A DNA stretch of 64,000 nt, taken from assembly GCA_038496445.1 (NCBI GenBank), contig JALMLS010000527.1:1-64000 (forward strand). Reading direction: 5' to 3'. This stretch comes from Trichosphaerium sp. ATCC 40318 (lineage: Eukaryota > Discosea > Flabellinia > Trichosidae). Below, piece after piece: positions 11,371-22,268 of the stretch; the first letter of the stretch is position 1; each line of letters opens with the position of its first letter. The position numbers were made by a program, and so were the translations under genes. The notes under the pieces are model-generated. The model was not told the DNA's origin. It did not search any database and saw only the letters and a list, made by a program, of their open reading frames with translations.

Positions 11371-11560
11371 TTAAAGGTGTTCATACAATAAGTATTAACG
11401 ATTGTCGACATGTGACGGATGAAAGTCTTGGAAGATGCTCACACAATTTATCACAATTCAGTGATAGATGAAGATATAAAATTGCTTGTGGAATGATCTT
11501 CGCAGTCGCTTTGGGTAATTGTAAAAGACCACTTCTTGTGCTATATCTTAAGCGCGCACT

Positions 11561-12257
11561 ACTGCGCATTTGATAAAAATATAAAACGCAGGTGAGTTTC
11601 AAATAGACAGATAACATATGTTATCCAAGTTTTTCGTTGTAAAAAACCCCCCTAAAATAGGTAATGAGCTGCAATTCAGCGCCTAATAATATAGTTGAGA
11701 TAATTTTAAGGTATTCGTGTTCGTTGAAGTATTAGGTTGACATGTAATTTGTTCACGGAGCCACTAGTTATTTCGCTTATCATTTTCTAGTTACTATTAA
11801 ACGTGGCGCAATGCGTCAAAAGAGATTCATCATAAACGTCACAAACTTGAAAAAACAGCTTGAATTTGGTGTATCAAAAATCGTATTACGTGCTACTGAA
11901 GCGCAGGAATTGTTCAATTGTTCACTAAACGCTGACCTGACCGGGTAATTATAATTTGCCCGTATCATGCGATTTATCTTCTACAACGCTACGTGGTATT
12001 TACAAGATTCGTATTGAGTGCTACATATACACAAGTTTTGTTCGAATTCGCATTAATCCATGCGTTGTCAGGACGGTTATTTTTAATTTGCCCGAAAAAT
12101 GTGATTTATTCTCACATTCTACTATACGTTGACATGTTACCTGTAGTGCACTAATATGTTTTGGCAATAGACGCACACTTAGTCACAAAAAGCGAACGAA
12201 TTCGTTTAAGGCAATATTGGCATAGCTACTTCCAAATTTAGTTAATCGCAGTTCACC
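11561..12257. other. Intergenic, with a diverged two-copy repeat
   Basis: No gene seen. Two related stretches about 130 bp apart share AATTTGCCCG followed by ATGYGATTTAT (near 11952 and 12080), an old tandem duplication. The rest is AT-rich and should include the promoter of the secreted-protein gene at 12258. Confidence 0.45.
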
Positions 12258-13212
12258 ATGCACCTTCTCCTTATTCTTGCTTCAATATGTGTAGTAGCAG
12301 CGTCCATTCCTAACCTTCCGGTTGACGGGCATTTTGATGTATTTAAACCAGGACCAACACCACCATGGATGCCACCTCTGAACGCCAATATAACGTTTAG
12401 ACAACTTACTACAGACGATGGTGTAGTTATGACGAAAGAATTAGAGACTATACTAGATGACCCTAGATATACCCTACAGATATTTAAAGATGGCCAGGTA
12501 ACACATAAACATTTAATTTGTGTACTTCTTTCTTTCGAGGCGCGACAGGTCTTGCGTTTATCAGCATGCTGTCTCGCAACTAGAGATGGTATGGAAAACG
12601 AAATTGTGCTAAAGCAGGCGACATTTTCACTTTGAAATTTTTTTACCACGGTACTTGTAGAGCAACAAAAAATAGTAGTCGCTACAGAAATTACGTTATT
12701 TTTGTTTACAACAGCACAATGACAAGCCGTCGCAATGGCGATATTAGCCGTTTCCCATACCATCTCTAACAGAACCCTCTTCAATCAACAAATATTCCAA
12801 CCTTTTCTAAAGCATTGTAGTTGACGGCATACTATTGGAGTCCATCTAGATATATCGATTGCATAAAGAAAGTAACAGACACAGAATTAAGATCATGGGA
12901 AAATCTTGGCGGCTCTCGCTATACTTCTAAAGGTCCAGTATGCACATGGGATTTTGTGGGTACAGAAGGTAAGTACAACCTTAGCCTTAGCAGTGTTCGA
13001 AATTTTGACACGTGCTCTTTAGGCAATGTAAAATCCTTGAAGGGTTTTTGTCGATCAATTGATGGAGGCGATTTTCCAATCACAAGGAACTTCCCTGGAC
13101 TTCCTTCGGTTTCTGACTTTGAGGTATACTTTTTTCTCTTGGAAACAATAACGTTAACTCCTCCTATTAGGTTCCTGAGAAATGTAAAAACACAAAAGTA
13201 ACAGTGGAATAA
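12258..13212 (+). CDS. Secreted protein of unknown function
   Basis: The N-terminus MHLLLILASICVVAAS is a clear signal peptide, followed by a Pro-rich segment (GPTPPWMPPLNANITF). Downstream exons read TAYYWSPSRYIDCIKKVTD, YTSKGPVCTWDFVGTEG, then FCRSIDGGDFPITR and VPEKCKNTKVTVE before TAA at 13210-13212. The few Cys residues suggest disulfides in an extracytoplasmic protein of about 200 residues. Between 12497 and 12820 the annotation is uncertain: it may be one 324-nt intron, or may contain an exon around 12620-12770 (reading FTLKFFYHGTCRATKN and a Tyr/Asn-rich segment after a CAG acceptor), which is open and adds one more Cys. No family recognised. No membrane span or GPI tail is visible. 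Confidence 0.6.
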
Positions 13213-13684
13213 ATAAGGTTAAAATGTAATTGTAGTTCTTGTTGAGTTAAAAGAGATCTTTACCCTTCACTGTTGTTCACGTGATATAACTAATACAATA
13301 GGTACAACGTCAGGTTTAAGTGACTTGAATTTACATTCCAAGTTGGCGTTGTTTCAAGGCTTTAGATAGCCGTGTGCTCAAAAATTTTGTGCTTTCTGGT
13401 TTTGATTGACATAGCAAAGTTCCAAACGAATACATGTTCGAAAAAAGCTTGTGCTACTCGAATAAATAAATTCAAATAGTTTGGCCCATTGTGTTTTTGA
13501 TAAAATTTCGGTACGTTCTTTTAGATCTTCGCTGGATTGACAACACAACAGCCAAAATCATGAAAGTCAAAGCAGTTCCCACATTTCCAAATGATTTGAT
13601 TGAAAACCGTGATAAGTAATAGAATTCTTATTTACAACATCCTCTACAATTGCAACAACTCTCTAAATCGTACAATACCTTGTC
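13213..13684. other. Intergenic, no gene seen
   Basis: A 19-codon frame at 13560 (MKVKAVPTFPND...) is too short to call. Otherwise AT-rich spacer that should contain the promoter of the MORN_2 gene at 13685. Confidence 0.45.
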
Positions 13685-14462
13685 ATGGGAGAGCCTTCAC
13701 CAAAAAAGGTACCGAATAAACTCTCATTTACAACTTGTGCTTTGTTCTAATTTCCAAAAATTATAGAGAAACACCTCCAAATATACACTTGTCAAAGATA
13801 GTAACCTCTTGTACGCTCTTCCCCTAGAGCTGCAACTGGATATTATCGATCTAGATACAGAAGTATATTTAAAGTGGCCTCTGTTATCAAGATTCGCTGC
13901 AACAACCACCAGATTCGATGATAACATGCAAAAGCACGGGAAATGGCTTCGCCATAGATACATTAAGATTGATAATACAGTCGTAAAATCGTACCTCTTG
14001 GTTCAAGAGTTATGGAATCACAATGAGCTTAGCGGAACGTATCAAACTTGGCATACCAATGGCCAACTCAAGGAGAAATTAAACTTTGTGAATGGCACAG
14101 AACAAGGAAAATACAAGGCATGGCATGATAATGGCCAACTAGAATATGTGGTGTTTATGCGCAATGGTGAGGAACACGGAGAGTACAAAGAATGGAATGA
14201 AAAGGGTGACCCCATTGCAGCGGGACTCTATGTTGACGGTATCAAGCAGGGAACTTACAAAACCTGGAGCTACTTTTCTGGTACTGTACAAGAGAGCTAT
14301 TACGAAAAAGATATACTGAAGTGCACATTGCAGAAGAAAGAGAGCGAAGATCATAAAATTGAGCATATTTATTCGTATGCAAATGATCAGGTTTCTGCCG
14401 TAATTTCAAGAGTGGAAAGAGATGGTACTCGTATTGAATTAGGCAAACTAGGTCCTGTGTAG
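13685..14462 (+). CDS. F-box-like / MORN_2 (YwqK-type) repeat protein, copy 1
   Basis: A short first exon (MGEPSPKK) is followed by a 46-nt or so intron (GTACCG...TTATAG) and one long exon. Residues about 20-65 (LPLELQLDIIDLDTEVYLKW, then PLLSRFAATTTRFD) look like a degenerate F-box. The rest is about five repeats of 22-24 residues with the pattern W(H/Y)xNGQL...Y..G...G.YK, which match MORN_2 repeats. The product is likely cytosolic. If the head binds SKP1, it would be a substrate adaptor, but that is inference. It lies tail-to-tail with an LRR gene of a second expanded family, 277 bp away. Closely related copies sit at 26217 and 43952, both with the same tiny first exon, which supports this start. 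F-box and MORN-repeat genes are also plentiful in some amoeba-infecting giant viruses, so transfer in either direction is possible. Confidence 0.78.
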
Positions 14463-14739
14463 GCAGAGCAGTTTCTTGTATCTAGAGATATAACGGCGCA
14501 TAAAATAAAAACTTTGTTCGGTGAAGTCGGCTGTAGGGAGAAAAGCTAATACCTAAAGTATGGGTTGTTCTGCTCGTCTGTGTACATTATTATGATCACG
14601 TTGAAATGCAGCACAGGTTTCGTGTCACAATAGTAGAGACAATCTCAAACTTGCGCAAAATCTGTGTCGTGAAAAGCTAGTAAGTTTTATTGTGCTTGTT
14701 TCGTGAAAATACTTAATTTAATAAGCATTCGTTGATTAT

Positions 14740-16336
14740 TCAGTATTCAAAGAGGTGTGGTATAGATTTATCAAACTGTCCCAATGAATAGTGTACAAAT
14801 TCATTCTCATACGTAACGATAGAAGCCATGAAATTAAGGTGGCGGTACTTTGGATAGCTAGGCCACTTACGTCCAGTCCTTCTTTTATCAACATACTTAA
14901 GGGTTTTTAGAGACAGAATAGCTTCGTCAGTGAGATGGTCACAATTCCTAATACCGAGTGTATGCACACCTATTAACGATCTAATACCTTCATCCGTAAC
15001 TGATGTACTATTAAGATTAATAGCATGAACTCCTGCTAGTTTTTTAATACCAATGTCTGTGACCAATGTGCGAGTGAGGTCGATTGTATGAACACCTGCA
15101 AGTGATTTGATTCCTTCATCTGTCACTTGAGTACCTCCAAGGTGAATGGCATGAACACCCGCCAGAGTTTTAACACCTTCGTCTGTTACATTGGCACCCT
15201 GAAGGAAAATAGTATGAACGCCTTGTAGTGCTTTGATACCTTCATCTGTAACTGCAGTGCCATTTAGATAGATGGTATGAACTCCTGCAAGTTCCTTTAC
15301 GCCTTCATCTGTCACCTTTGTATTATTAAGGAAGATAGTATGAACACCTTTTAATGGTTTAATACCATCATCTGTAACCACAGTTTCATTAAGATATATT
15401 GTGTGTACTCCTGCAAGTGACTTAATACCTTTATCTGTCACTGCTGTGTAAGAAAGGTTAATGGAATGAACACCTTTTAATGACTTGATGCCTTCATCTG
15501 TCACGTTTTTGCAGTTTAAAAGATCAATGGTATGAACTCCTGCAAGTGCTTTGAGTCCTTCATCTGCAACTTTGGTGAGAGTAAGGTCAATTGTATGAAC
15601 TCCTTTCAATGCCTTTATGCCTTCATCTGTAACATTGTTGCAACGAAAAAGAGAAATAAAATGCACTCCTTCAAGATATTTCAGATCACAGTCGTTGATA
15701 GCTCCCCAACCTCTGTATGTCAACTTACGGTTTCTTCTGAATGAAGTATCAATGTGTTTACATCCAGACAATAATGAATATAATGTATTGTTTTCAACAT
15801 TCATCACAATGGCACTATTGTTCATGATACCTTTGTACTGTCTGATCTTTAATATGTCTGGAATATCGTAAATATAGACTCTTTCATATCCAACAACCTG
15901 ATGGATGATATCAGCCATCACACGACATGACTGAGCTACAGCAAATCTTGATTTTGCTTCTGTATGACTTAAAATCGTAGAAATAATTTCTGGGAAATTG
16001 ATGATATTCACAACCTTCTTCTGTGACCTCATTCCGCTATTGTTTGTTTTTAACAAGAAAACTTGAATTTAGAACGTACAGTCTTGTTTGTTTGTGTTTT
16101 GGTAGTGATACATCATGTCCTGTGCGCTGTTTGGTTCTTTTAACATCAGGATCTATGTTTTTGAAGAGGTAATCGTCTAGTTGTTGCGCAAGCCTTGCAT
16201 TTGCAGCGTTTAAGATAATTTCAAGTTGATTTGTGAATAGTTGTCGTTGGTTTGCAATGATTGTGCCAAACTCTTCTGCATAATTATTACAATAGTACGT
16301 GATAGCTTGATCTACTGAAACGCCTGAGAAATTCAT
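14740..16336 (-). CDS. F-box-like leucine-rich repeat protein, copy 1 (two exons)
   Basis: Exon 1 (16336-16080) encodes MNFSGVSVDQAITYYCNNY, a predicted helical segment with regularly spaced hydrophobics (FTNQLEIILNAANARLAQQL), ending LPKHKQTR. A 43-nt intron (16079-16037, GTACGTTC...CAATAG) joins it in phase to exon 2, GMRSQKKVVNIINFPEIIS. Exon 2 carries an F-box-like segment (INFPEIISTILSH, AVAQSCRVMADIIHQVVGY), a linker, then about 13 repeats of 23 residues (VTDEGIKALKGVHTIDL type, related to the RI/AMN1-like class). The repeats should form a curved recognition surface; the F-box-like part suggests, but does not prove, an SCF ligase adaptor. Read unspliced, the two exons would look like separate genes. 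The matching intron in copy 3 (45822-47392) supports joining them. Ends at TGA 14740-14742. Confidence 0.8.
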
Positions 16337-16590
16337 CTGTTGCTTTCCGTAGTAAAAAGGTACAATTCACACAAAGGCATACTTAAGCATACATTTATGA
16401 CTTAACCAAGACTTCAAGCAAGAGTCAATAGCAGCCCTATACCTTACAGTAACGATGGAAATGCCATTTTATTTAGAACCTGTACGATCATGTTAGTGAT
16501 AGGTAACAAGGCAATAACCTTTGTAATTCGTAATTTGTTTCACCTGTGCAATCTTTTTATTTTATTTACAATGTCTATTGCATTAGTTTT

Positions 16591-19500
16591 CTACCGTCTT
16601 GATTGACGAGAACCAGGTTTATTGGGTGGTTGCGGCCTAAACGGAGACTGATGCACATTATGATGTCTTTGATTCATTAATGGATTTGGAATAAAATGTC
16701 CATTTGGAGCCGTATTCGGAGACCTGTGTGGCGGCATGTTTGGCATGTTTGGAGGCATGTGTGGCGACCTATGAGGCGCCATGTGTGGCTGCATATGTGG
16801 TGGCATATGTGGTGGCATTTGTGGTGGCATGTGCGGTGGCATTTGTGGCATTGGCATAGCTGAGTATGGAATATGTCCGTGCTGGGGTGGTGTCATCATA
16901 GGTGGTCTTTGTTGGTGTAAGGGCATAGGATGATGCATTGGAGGAGGCATGCCACGACCTGGTGGACCAGGTCTGAAAGGAGAAGCTCCATGATTTGTAT
17001 TTCGGTAATTACGTATTGGAGTTACTTGAGGTGAATTAAGATTTGGAAGCCTAGGTACTTGAAAATTATTTAAAAGTGGGTTCCTTATTACAGGTGAACT
17101 TCCCAAGCTATTATGCCTTCGCACAACCGATGATGGACTCTGGTATCTACCCAATGGCGACTCACTATAAAATCGTCCCCAATGATTAGGTGTACGTCTA
17201 CTGAGTGGTGTACTGTAGCCAGATCTTTGTAGGTAAGGAGAAGGCGTTTGTTTGTCTGCATATTTTTGGGTGTAAAATTTGTGTGCAGTGACTGGTGTGC
17301 TTGGTACTGAAGGTGCTGGAGATTCTGGTCCTTTGTACTTGAAGCTATAGTCAGTCTCAACTTTGAATCCATGTTTTTCAATAAATGCTATCCAATTACT
17401 CCAATGTTCATCTGAAGAAAGAGTCTTACTGTCACCTGGAAGTATCAAATTTAGTTCTCCTGCTAAACAAAATATTCAATGTTGTGCGTACCAACAACAA
17501 TTAGACCACGTTTAGCACGTGTCAAAGATACATTCAAACGTCTCCAATCTTTAAGAAATCCAACAGTTTTCTACATTAATTCAGGGTTAGTTACAGGCAG
17601 GACAAGGTTGGTTATATAAAGGTGGCAATACCTTTTCGTTTGCTCTAACAGTTGATATAACAATAATATCTTTTTCTTGTCCTTGAAAGGAATCTACAGT
17701 TGCTATATTCACTACAAAGACATAATGAGTTGCAACTCGAAGTGGGTGTAAAACAGAAATGTTCAAAGAGGTCCTAACGATGTACGTACATCCTCCTGCA
17801 AGTTGTGTTTTACCATGTTCACCTTCATCGTCTCTATCATTAACCCTTTTCTCTAAAAAGTATTTATCTGCTTTGAACCTACTCCGTAAAAGCTTTGCTT
17901 GTCCTCTATAAGGTGTAATAACACCTTAAGTATCTAGTAAGTAAAACGTTGTACATCAATCTATAAGTGTGAAAACGTTGATCGTTCTAAACGTACCAAT
18001 ATCAGAACGTGCAACTTCATTATTTTTCAGCAGCTCCCTTACTATTTGCACTACACGATTTGCTTCTTCTTTATTTGTAATGGACTTTCCACGACCCAAA
18101 GATAGCTCAACTGTTTCTGCCTAAAAAAAGTAAATTTTTTGGATTTGTTAGTCTCGACGACGCACCAAGTCAATGAATACAATAGGTTTTCCGCGAGGAA
18201 ATCCAAGAGGTACAGGGCGTTCAGCTTTGCTAATTTTTAATTTAGTAAAGAGTAAATGCAGTCAATCATAAGGAAAACATGAAAGAAGTTTAACGTTTTT
18301 TTAAGTGTCCACGCACGTGACGCCATCTGTAATATTTCCTTCATAAAACTCCTTTGATGGAAACGCAGCTATACTAGGGTGCATCCTATTTACCACAACA
18401 TAAGTTCATAACCAAATACCCAATAATAAACATACCTGTACTGAACATTCATCATGATTGGCTTAACACCATCTTCAACTAACCTGCCAAAAAGCGATTT
18501 GGCTAATCCTCCATCCTGAGCCTTACGACTTCTCACTGTGGGTGGTAACTATTAAAAATTTAGTCATTGTCATTGCACTTTAGGACAGTGGATAGTACTT
18601 GATGGTGATCACCAAACATGACAAGCTTTTGTGCTTCATGAGATAAAGGAACAAGTGCAGCCGGTTCAATACATTGCGCTGCTTCATCCATTACCACCAC
18701 TGGAAAGTACATTGATTCTAGAACGTGACTACCAGCTCCAATAGCTGTAGAGCAAATAACTTCAGCCTCCCTTAAGATATCTCTTGTGATTGCCTTTGAA
18801 GTCGTATTGATTTCAGCTTTTCTCTTTCTCTTTTGATCTAGAATGTTTCGTTAATTTCTTTGAAAAACACGAGCTAGTACGTGCCATAAGTAAATACAGA
18901 TTGTGACTGATCATAAGTATCACGAAGCTTCATTAATTTTTTATATCTAGGATCTTCTTTTACCAAGGCATCGAGCGTTACGCCTTGTACCTCAGGACTT
19001 GCCTTGATAATAATTAAGTAATCTGTGAATTTGAGGCTAAAAGTGTACCTTTACAGCGCTACCTACACGGACTGCCTTAACGCCCATGGTCAATAAACCT
19101 TCAAGTATATTGTCTGTTGCAACATTGGTAAATGCACAAACAAGTATAGGTACATTTGCTTCTTTGTACTTATCGACTAGAAGCCTCAGTATTACTGTAG
19201 CCACATGCTTACAATAATGTGAGTAAGAAAGTAATCGTACTATCTCTCGGTACCGTTTTACCAGTTCCAGGAGGACCTTGCACAAGTACAACAGCGTTGT
19301 TGAATACTGTAAGATGATTAGACTAGAATTAGAGGAATGTAACTATTATCACCTTTCTCTATAACTTCGTGTTGGCTCTTATTAAGTCGGAACATTGATA
19401 AGTCTTCTTCTCTGCGTTACTGTTAATGGTTGAACCGAATATGTTGACACGTACGATAACTTATGTAGAGACTTCAACTTAGATGGCTTGGTGGCTGTAC

Positions 19501-20563
19501 TACGTTTTAATTTTGTGTTTATTATCAAGTTAGCGATTGGGTTAACCTTGGCTTGTAATAGAAGTAAGAAGAACATAAAAAAAATTTGTAGTGTACAAAT
19601 GTCTGGATGAAATTCTTTCGGTATATGTTCAAGATTCATTAAATCTGATACCCTATCAACCTTGCTTGATGTTGTATGCAATGCATCGATAATACGCTTA
19701 TGTGCTAGCAGATAACATAAGCAAAAGAAGTGTTGATTCTGATAAAAAAGAAAAACTTACAAACTGTGCTTCCTCCTTTGTCCATTCGCCATTTATCTTT
19801 ACTAACATCTAGAACCTCAATATCTTGAACCTCTACCTCTATCTTATCATTTGTTCTTCCAACAATAAGGCCTTCAAATTCAGCATTATCATATTTTCGT
19901 GAAACTTGCACCTGAACAAAGTTAATGGTTTTTAGGAACTTGAAACTTTACAACGTACCATGTCTCCCACAGAGAAGGAATTGTATGGTAATTCCAATCC
20001 GGTACTATTGGTAAACTGTATAGATGAATTTCCATAAATATCACCACTAGATCGTGCTATACTGTAGTGAGTAATCGAATAAAGTGGACTTCCTATAACC
20101 TTTAAGATCAAATAACGCCAACCCATCATTCTTTAATTGTGCCATCGACATTGCACGTGTTGCTTGCAACTCCTTAAGTTCTTCTTGCAACTCAAGTGTT
20201 AAGAGTTTTGTAAACTTTGTTTTATATGACTTGAGGTACAACGTGAGAAAAAAGTCCAACAATGAAAAACAAACATAAACGCAAAAAAAGTTGAGAATTT
20301 TGACAAGTCACTGCACATGTGTCACTATCAAAAATAGCTCTATTGCGTACCTTGCTTCTATTAACGGTTCTTGAGGATACAACCATGGGTAACCCGGCTG
20401 ATTTTTTTTGCGTAGGTTTTGTGTTCCTGGTACTTAACAGATTCATCATACGCTCTGCTTTCTTGGCGCGTTTTGAAGCAGTGACAGCGCGGTTGTTTTT
20501 TTGATACTGCTTTCGTTTCCTGCTGTTGTTGTTATTGTTCTTACGCCTTGTGGTACTATACAT
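16591..20563 (-). CDS. IGHMBP2/UPF1-like SF1B helicase with Pro/Met/His-rich tail
   Basis: This is a superfamily 1B nucleic-acid helicase. After a basic N-terminus (MYSTTRRKNNNNNSRKRKQ) comes the IGHMBP2-type beta-barrel region (DGLALFDLKG, LELPYNSFSVGDMV, FEGLIVGRTNDKIEVEVQ). Helicase motifs then appear in order: VLVQGPPGTGKT (Walker A, near 19270), ILVCAFTNVATDNILE (Ia), VVMDEAAQCIEPAALVPLS (Walker B, DEAAQ), MFGDHHQ (III), NVQYRMHPSI (IV), GVITPYRGQAKLL, FDSFQGQEKDIIVIS (V) and RLNVSLTRAKRGLIVVG (VI). The C-terminal about 250 residues are low-complexity with repeated PPHMPPQMPP units, which could mediate protein or RNA contacts. It resembles IGHMBP2 (SMUBP2) more than UPF1 because there is no Cys/His zinc module at the N-terminus. 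More than ten short introns. Stop TAG at 16591-16593. Confidence 0.88.
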
Positions 20564-20752
20564 GTCAACAATGATGGCGATAGAGAACGTACGGCTTCAT
20601 TTTGTACAGTTTCGTGTTAAATACAACGCGCCAAAACAGTTACTATTATTTACGCTAGAGTTAGCTTATTTACTATCTAATATTTGAATTCTGCAACGCT
20701 ATTGCGCTCTTAAGGCATAATACTGCTTACTTATCCATTAACGGACGTCAAA

Positions 20753-21974
20753 ATGGCGGCAGCCGTAAATGCGGCCGTTAGAGCCGCTGCTAGCATGAAT
20801 ACAATAATGATAAAAGGAAAACGTTACTATCAATCACTTGACGGCCCTAGCGAGCCTTTGCCGTCTGTTACAACAGTGTTGTCAACGATAAATAAGTACG
20901 AACATTGTTTAGTGACTTTAATAAGTGTTGTGAAGAGGCCCAGGATTATTGCGGTGGAATAAAGGACTGGTTGCAACTGGTTTCAGAAAAGAACTCATTA
21001 AACACACAGAGTTCAACACCGAGCCACTCGATTACAATGACGACGAAGGTGCGGCTTCCACACTGTATTTTACGCTCGAAAACGGCGCTTTAAACAAAAA
21101 TTATTACAAATGTCACCAACCAAACTTAAACTCACGCAATTGCATCTCTACGCGTATTTATTAACACCAATTAGTTATGCAACCGATAATCAGGTACATA
21201 CTTTTTATTTATAACGTAAATGTGTTGCAAGCACTTACTTGACAAAAGAGCCGCATGTAATCACCCTTCAGAAACATTAGAGGCGTTTTCAGATTTTGGA
21301 ACAAAGTCACATGACATTTTTGAAGGTAAGCGTTTGTTTCTTGTAAGATATGCCTAATTTGCTTTGAAGCAATTTTAAAGGGAGAAGAGATTGGAGAACT
21401 TGAACCTATGTTAATGCCTGTACGATTAATGACTCTGAAAGTTAAAAAACTAATTAAGAAATCAAAGGTTTACAACGGATTTAAATCTTGGGCAGCAAAA
21501 TATAAAATTGGGCCACAGATCATCAGTACAGAGAAACGACTAGTCTCATTGCGTTATAAATATGCTGGTGCAGTAGATGCAATCGGTAAATTATCAAATG
21601 GTGACTTGATAGTGTTTGGTAAACTCAATCTTTTTTTTTCTTTTTTGTTTTTTTGACAAATGAACCTTAGATTGGAAGACATCCAATAGCATTCATTTAG
21701 AACATGCTCTTCAAGTTTCTGCATATGCAAAGGCTTATGAAGAAATGACAGGCGAAAAAATATCAGCTGGTTACATAGTGCGATTTGATCGTGCTACGCC
21801 TACATATGAAATGAAGAAAATCAATGATCTGGAAGCAGCCTTCAAAACCTTTAGGGTACTTTGACGAACTTCTCTTTTGCTTGTTATTATACTAATGGAT
21901 ATCTAAAGGCGGCTCGTATGATTTTTGAGGTGTCTCGTAACCCAGAGCGAGTAATTGATCTCGAACAAAAATAA
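20753..21974 (+). CDS. MGME1-like PD-(D/E)XK exonuclease
   Basis: MGME1 is a RecB-family exonuclease that trims flaps in mitochondrial DNA replication. The N-terminus has Ala-rich sequence and then LPSVTTVLSTINK, matching the PSVTxVL motif of MGME1. Later exons give the nuclease core: RYKYAGAVDAIGKLSNGD, then LIVFDWKTSNS (the D...DxK catalytic set), then HALQVSAYAKAYEE (the QxxxY motif of RecB nucleases). The C-terminus is VSRNPERVIDLEQK, ending TAA 21972-21974. A basic, Ala-rich start without acidic residues (MAAAVNAAVRAAAS) is compatible with mitochondrial import. The exons between 20900 and 21330 are short and the exact joins are uncertain; a small missed exon is possible. Confidence 0.8.
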
Positions 21975-22268
21975 ACAGAAAAAAAAAACCACAATGTAGA
22001 CGTAAATAAATGATCAGCAAACTACAAACACGGCATAAATGCTTTTTTAAGGAACCTTTACCTTTACGGCACAATCCCCCGAAGTGCAGTTAGTTAAAAA
22101 TATCAAACGCGTTTTTATTGAATGAAGTATGAATATGATGTCGTACTAAGTCAAAAAACAATACTATGCCATCAACAGTGTCTGAGCACTCGTAAATTCT
22201 CGAAGGTACTGGTACAACAGAAATTGCAACGGATTTAATATACAAATATAGCTACGCAACTAATTACT

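Larger units (their letters stand above)
9649..11560 (+). pseudogene. Relic of an F-box/LRR family gene, split by a mobile element
   Basis: At 9649 a frame reads MTSLGV-stop-IDQVIKYYRENHTKAF, a decayed copy of the first exon of the intact LRR genes at 14740-16336 and 45822-47392 (SVDQAITYY...). It is followed by one LRR unit (GIEALAGVHVINLDGTSV) with a stop soon after. The homology breaks at ACACTTAAA (9834-9842) and resumes at TTAAAGGTGTTCATAC (11371 on) with GVHTISINDCRHVTDESLG. Between them sits the 1528-bp element described separately. Most of the repeat array and the F-box-like part are missing and the frame has stops, so this cannot make the full protein. The 3' limit is approximate. 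Confidence 0.78.

Noticed and set aside
16084-16336. Separate small gene upstream of the LRR gene
   Set aside because: Phase-matched short introns in two copies show that it is more likely exon 1 of the LRR gene.
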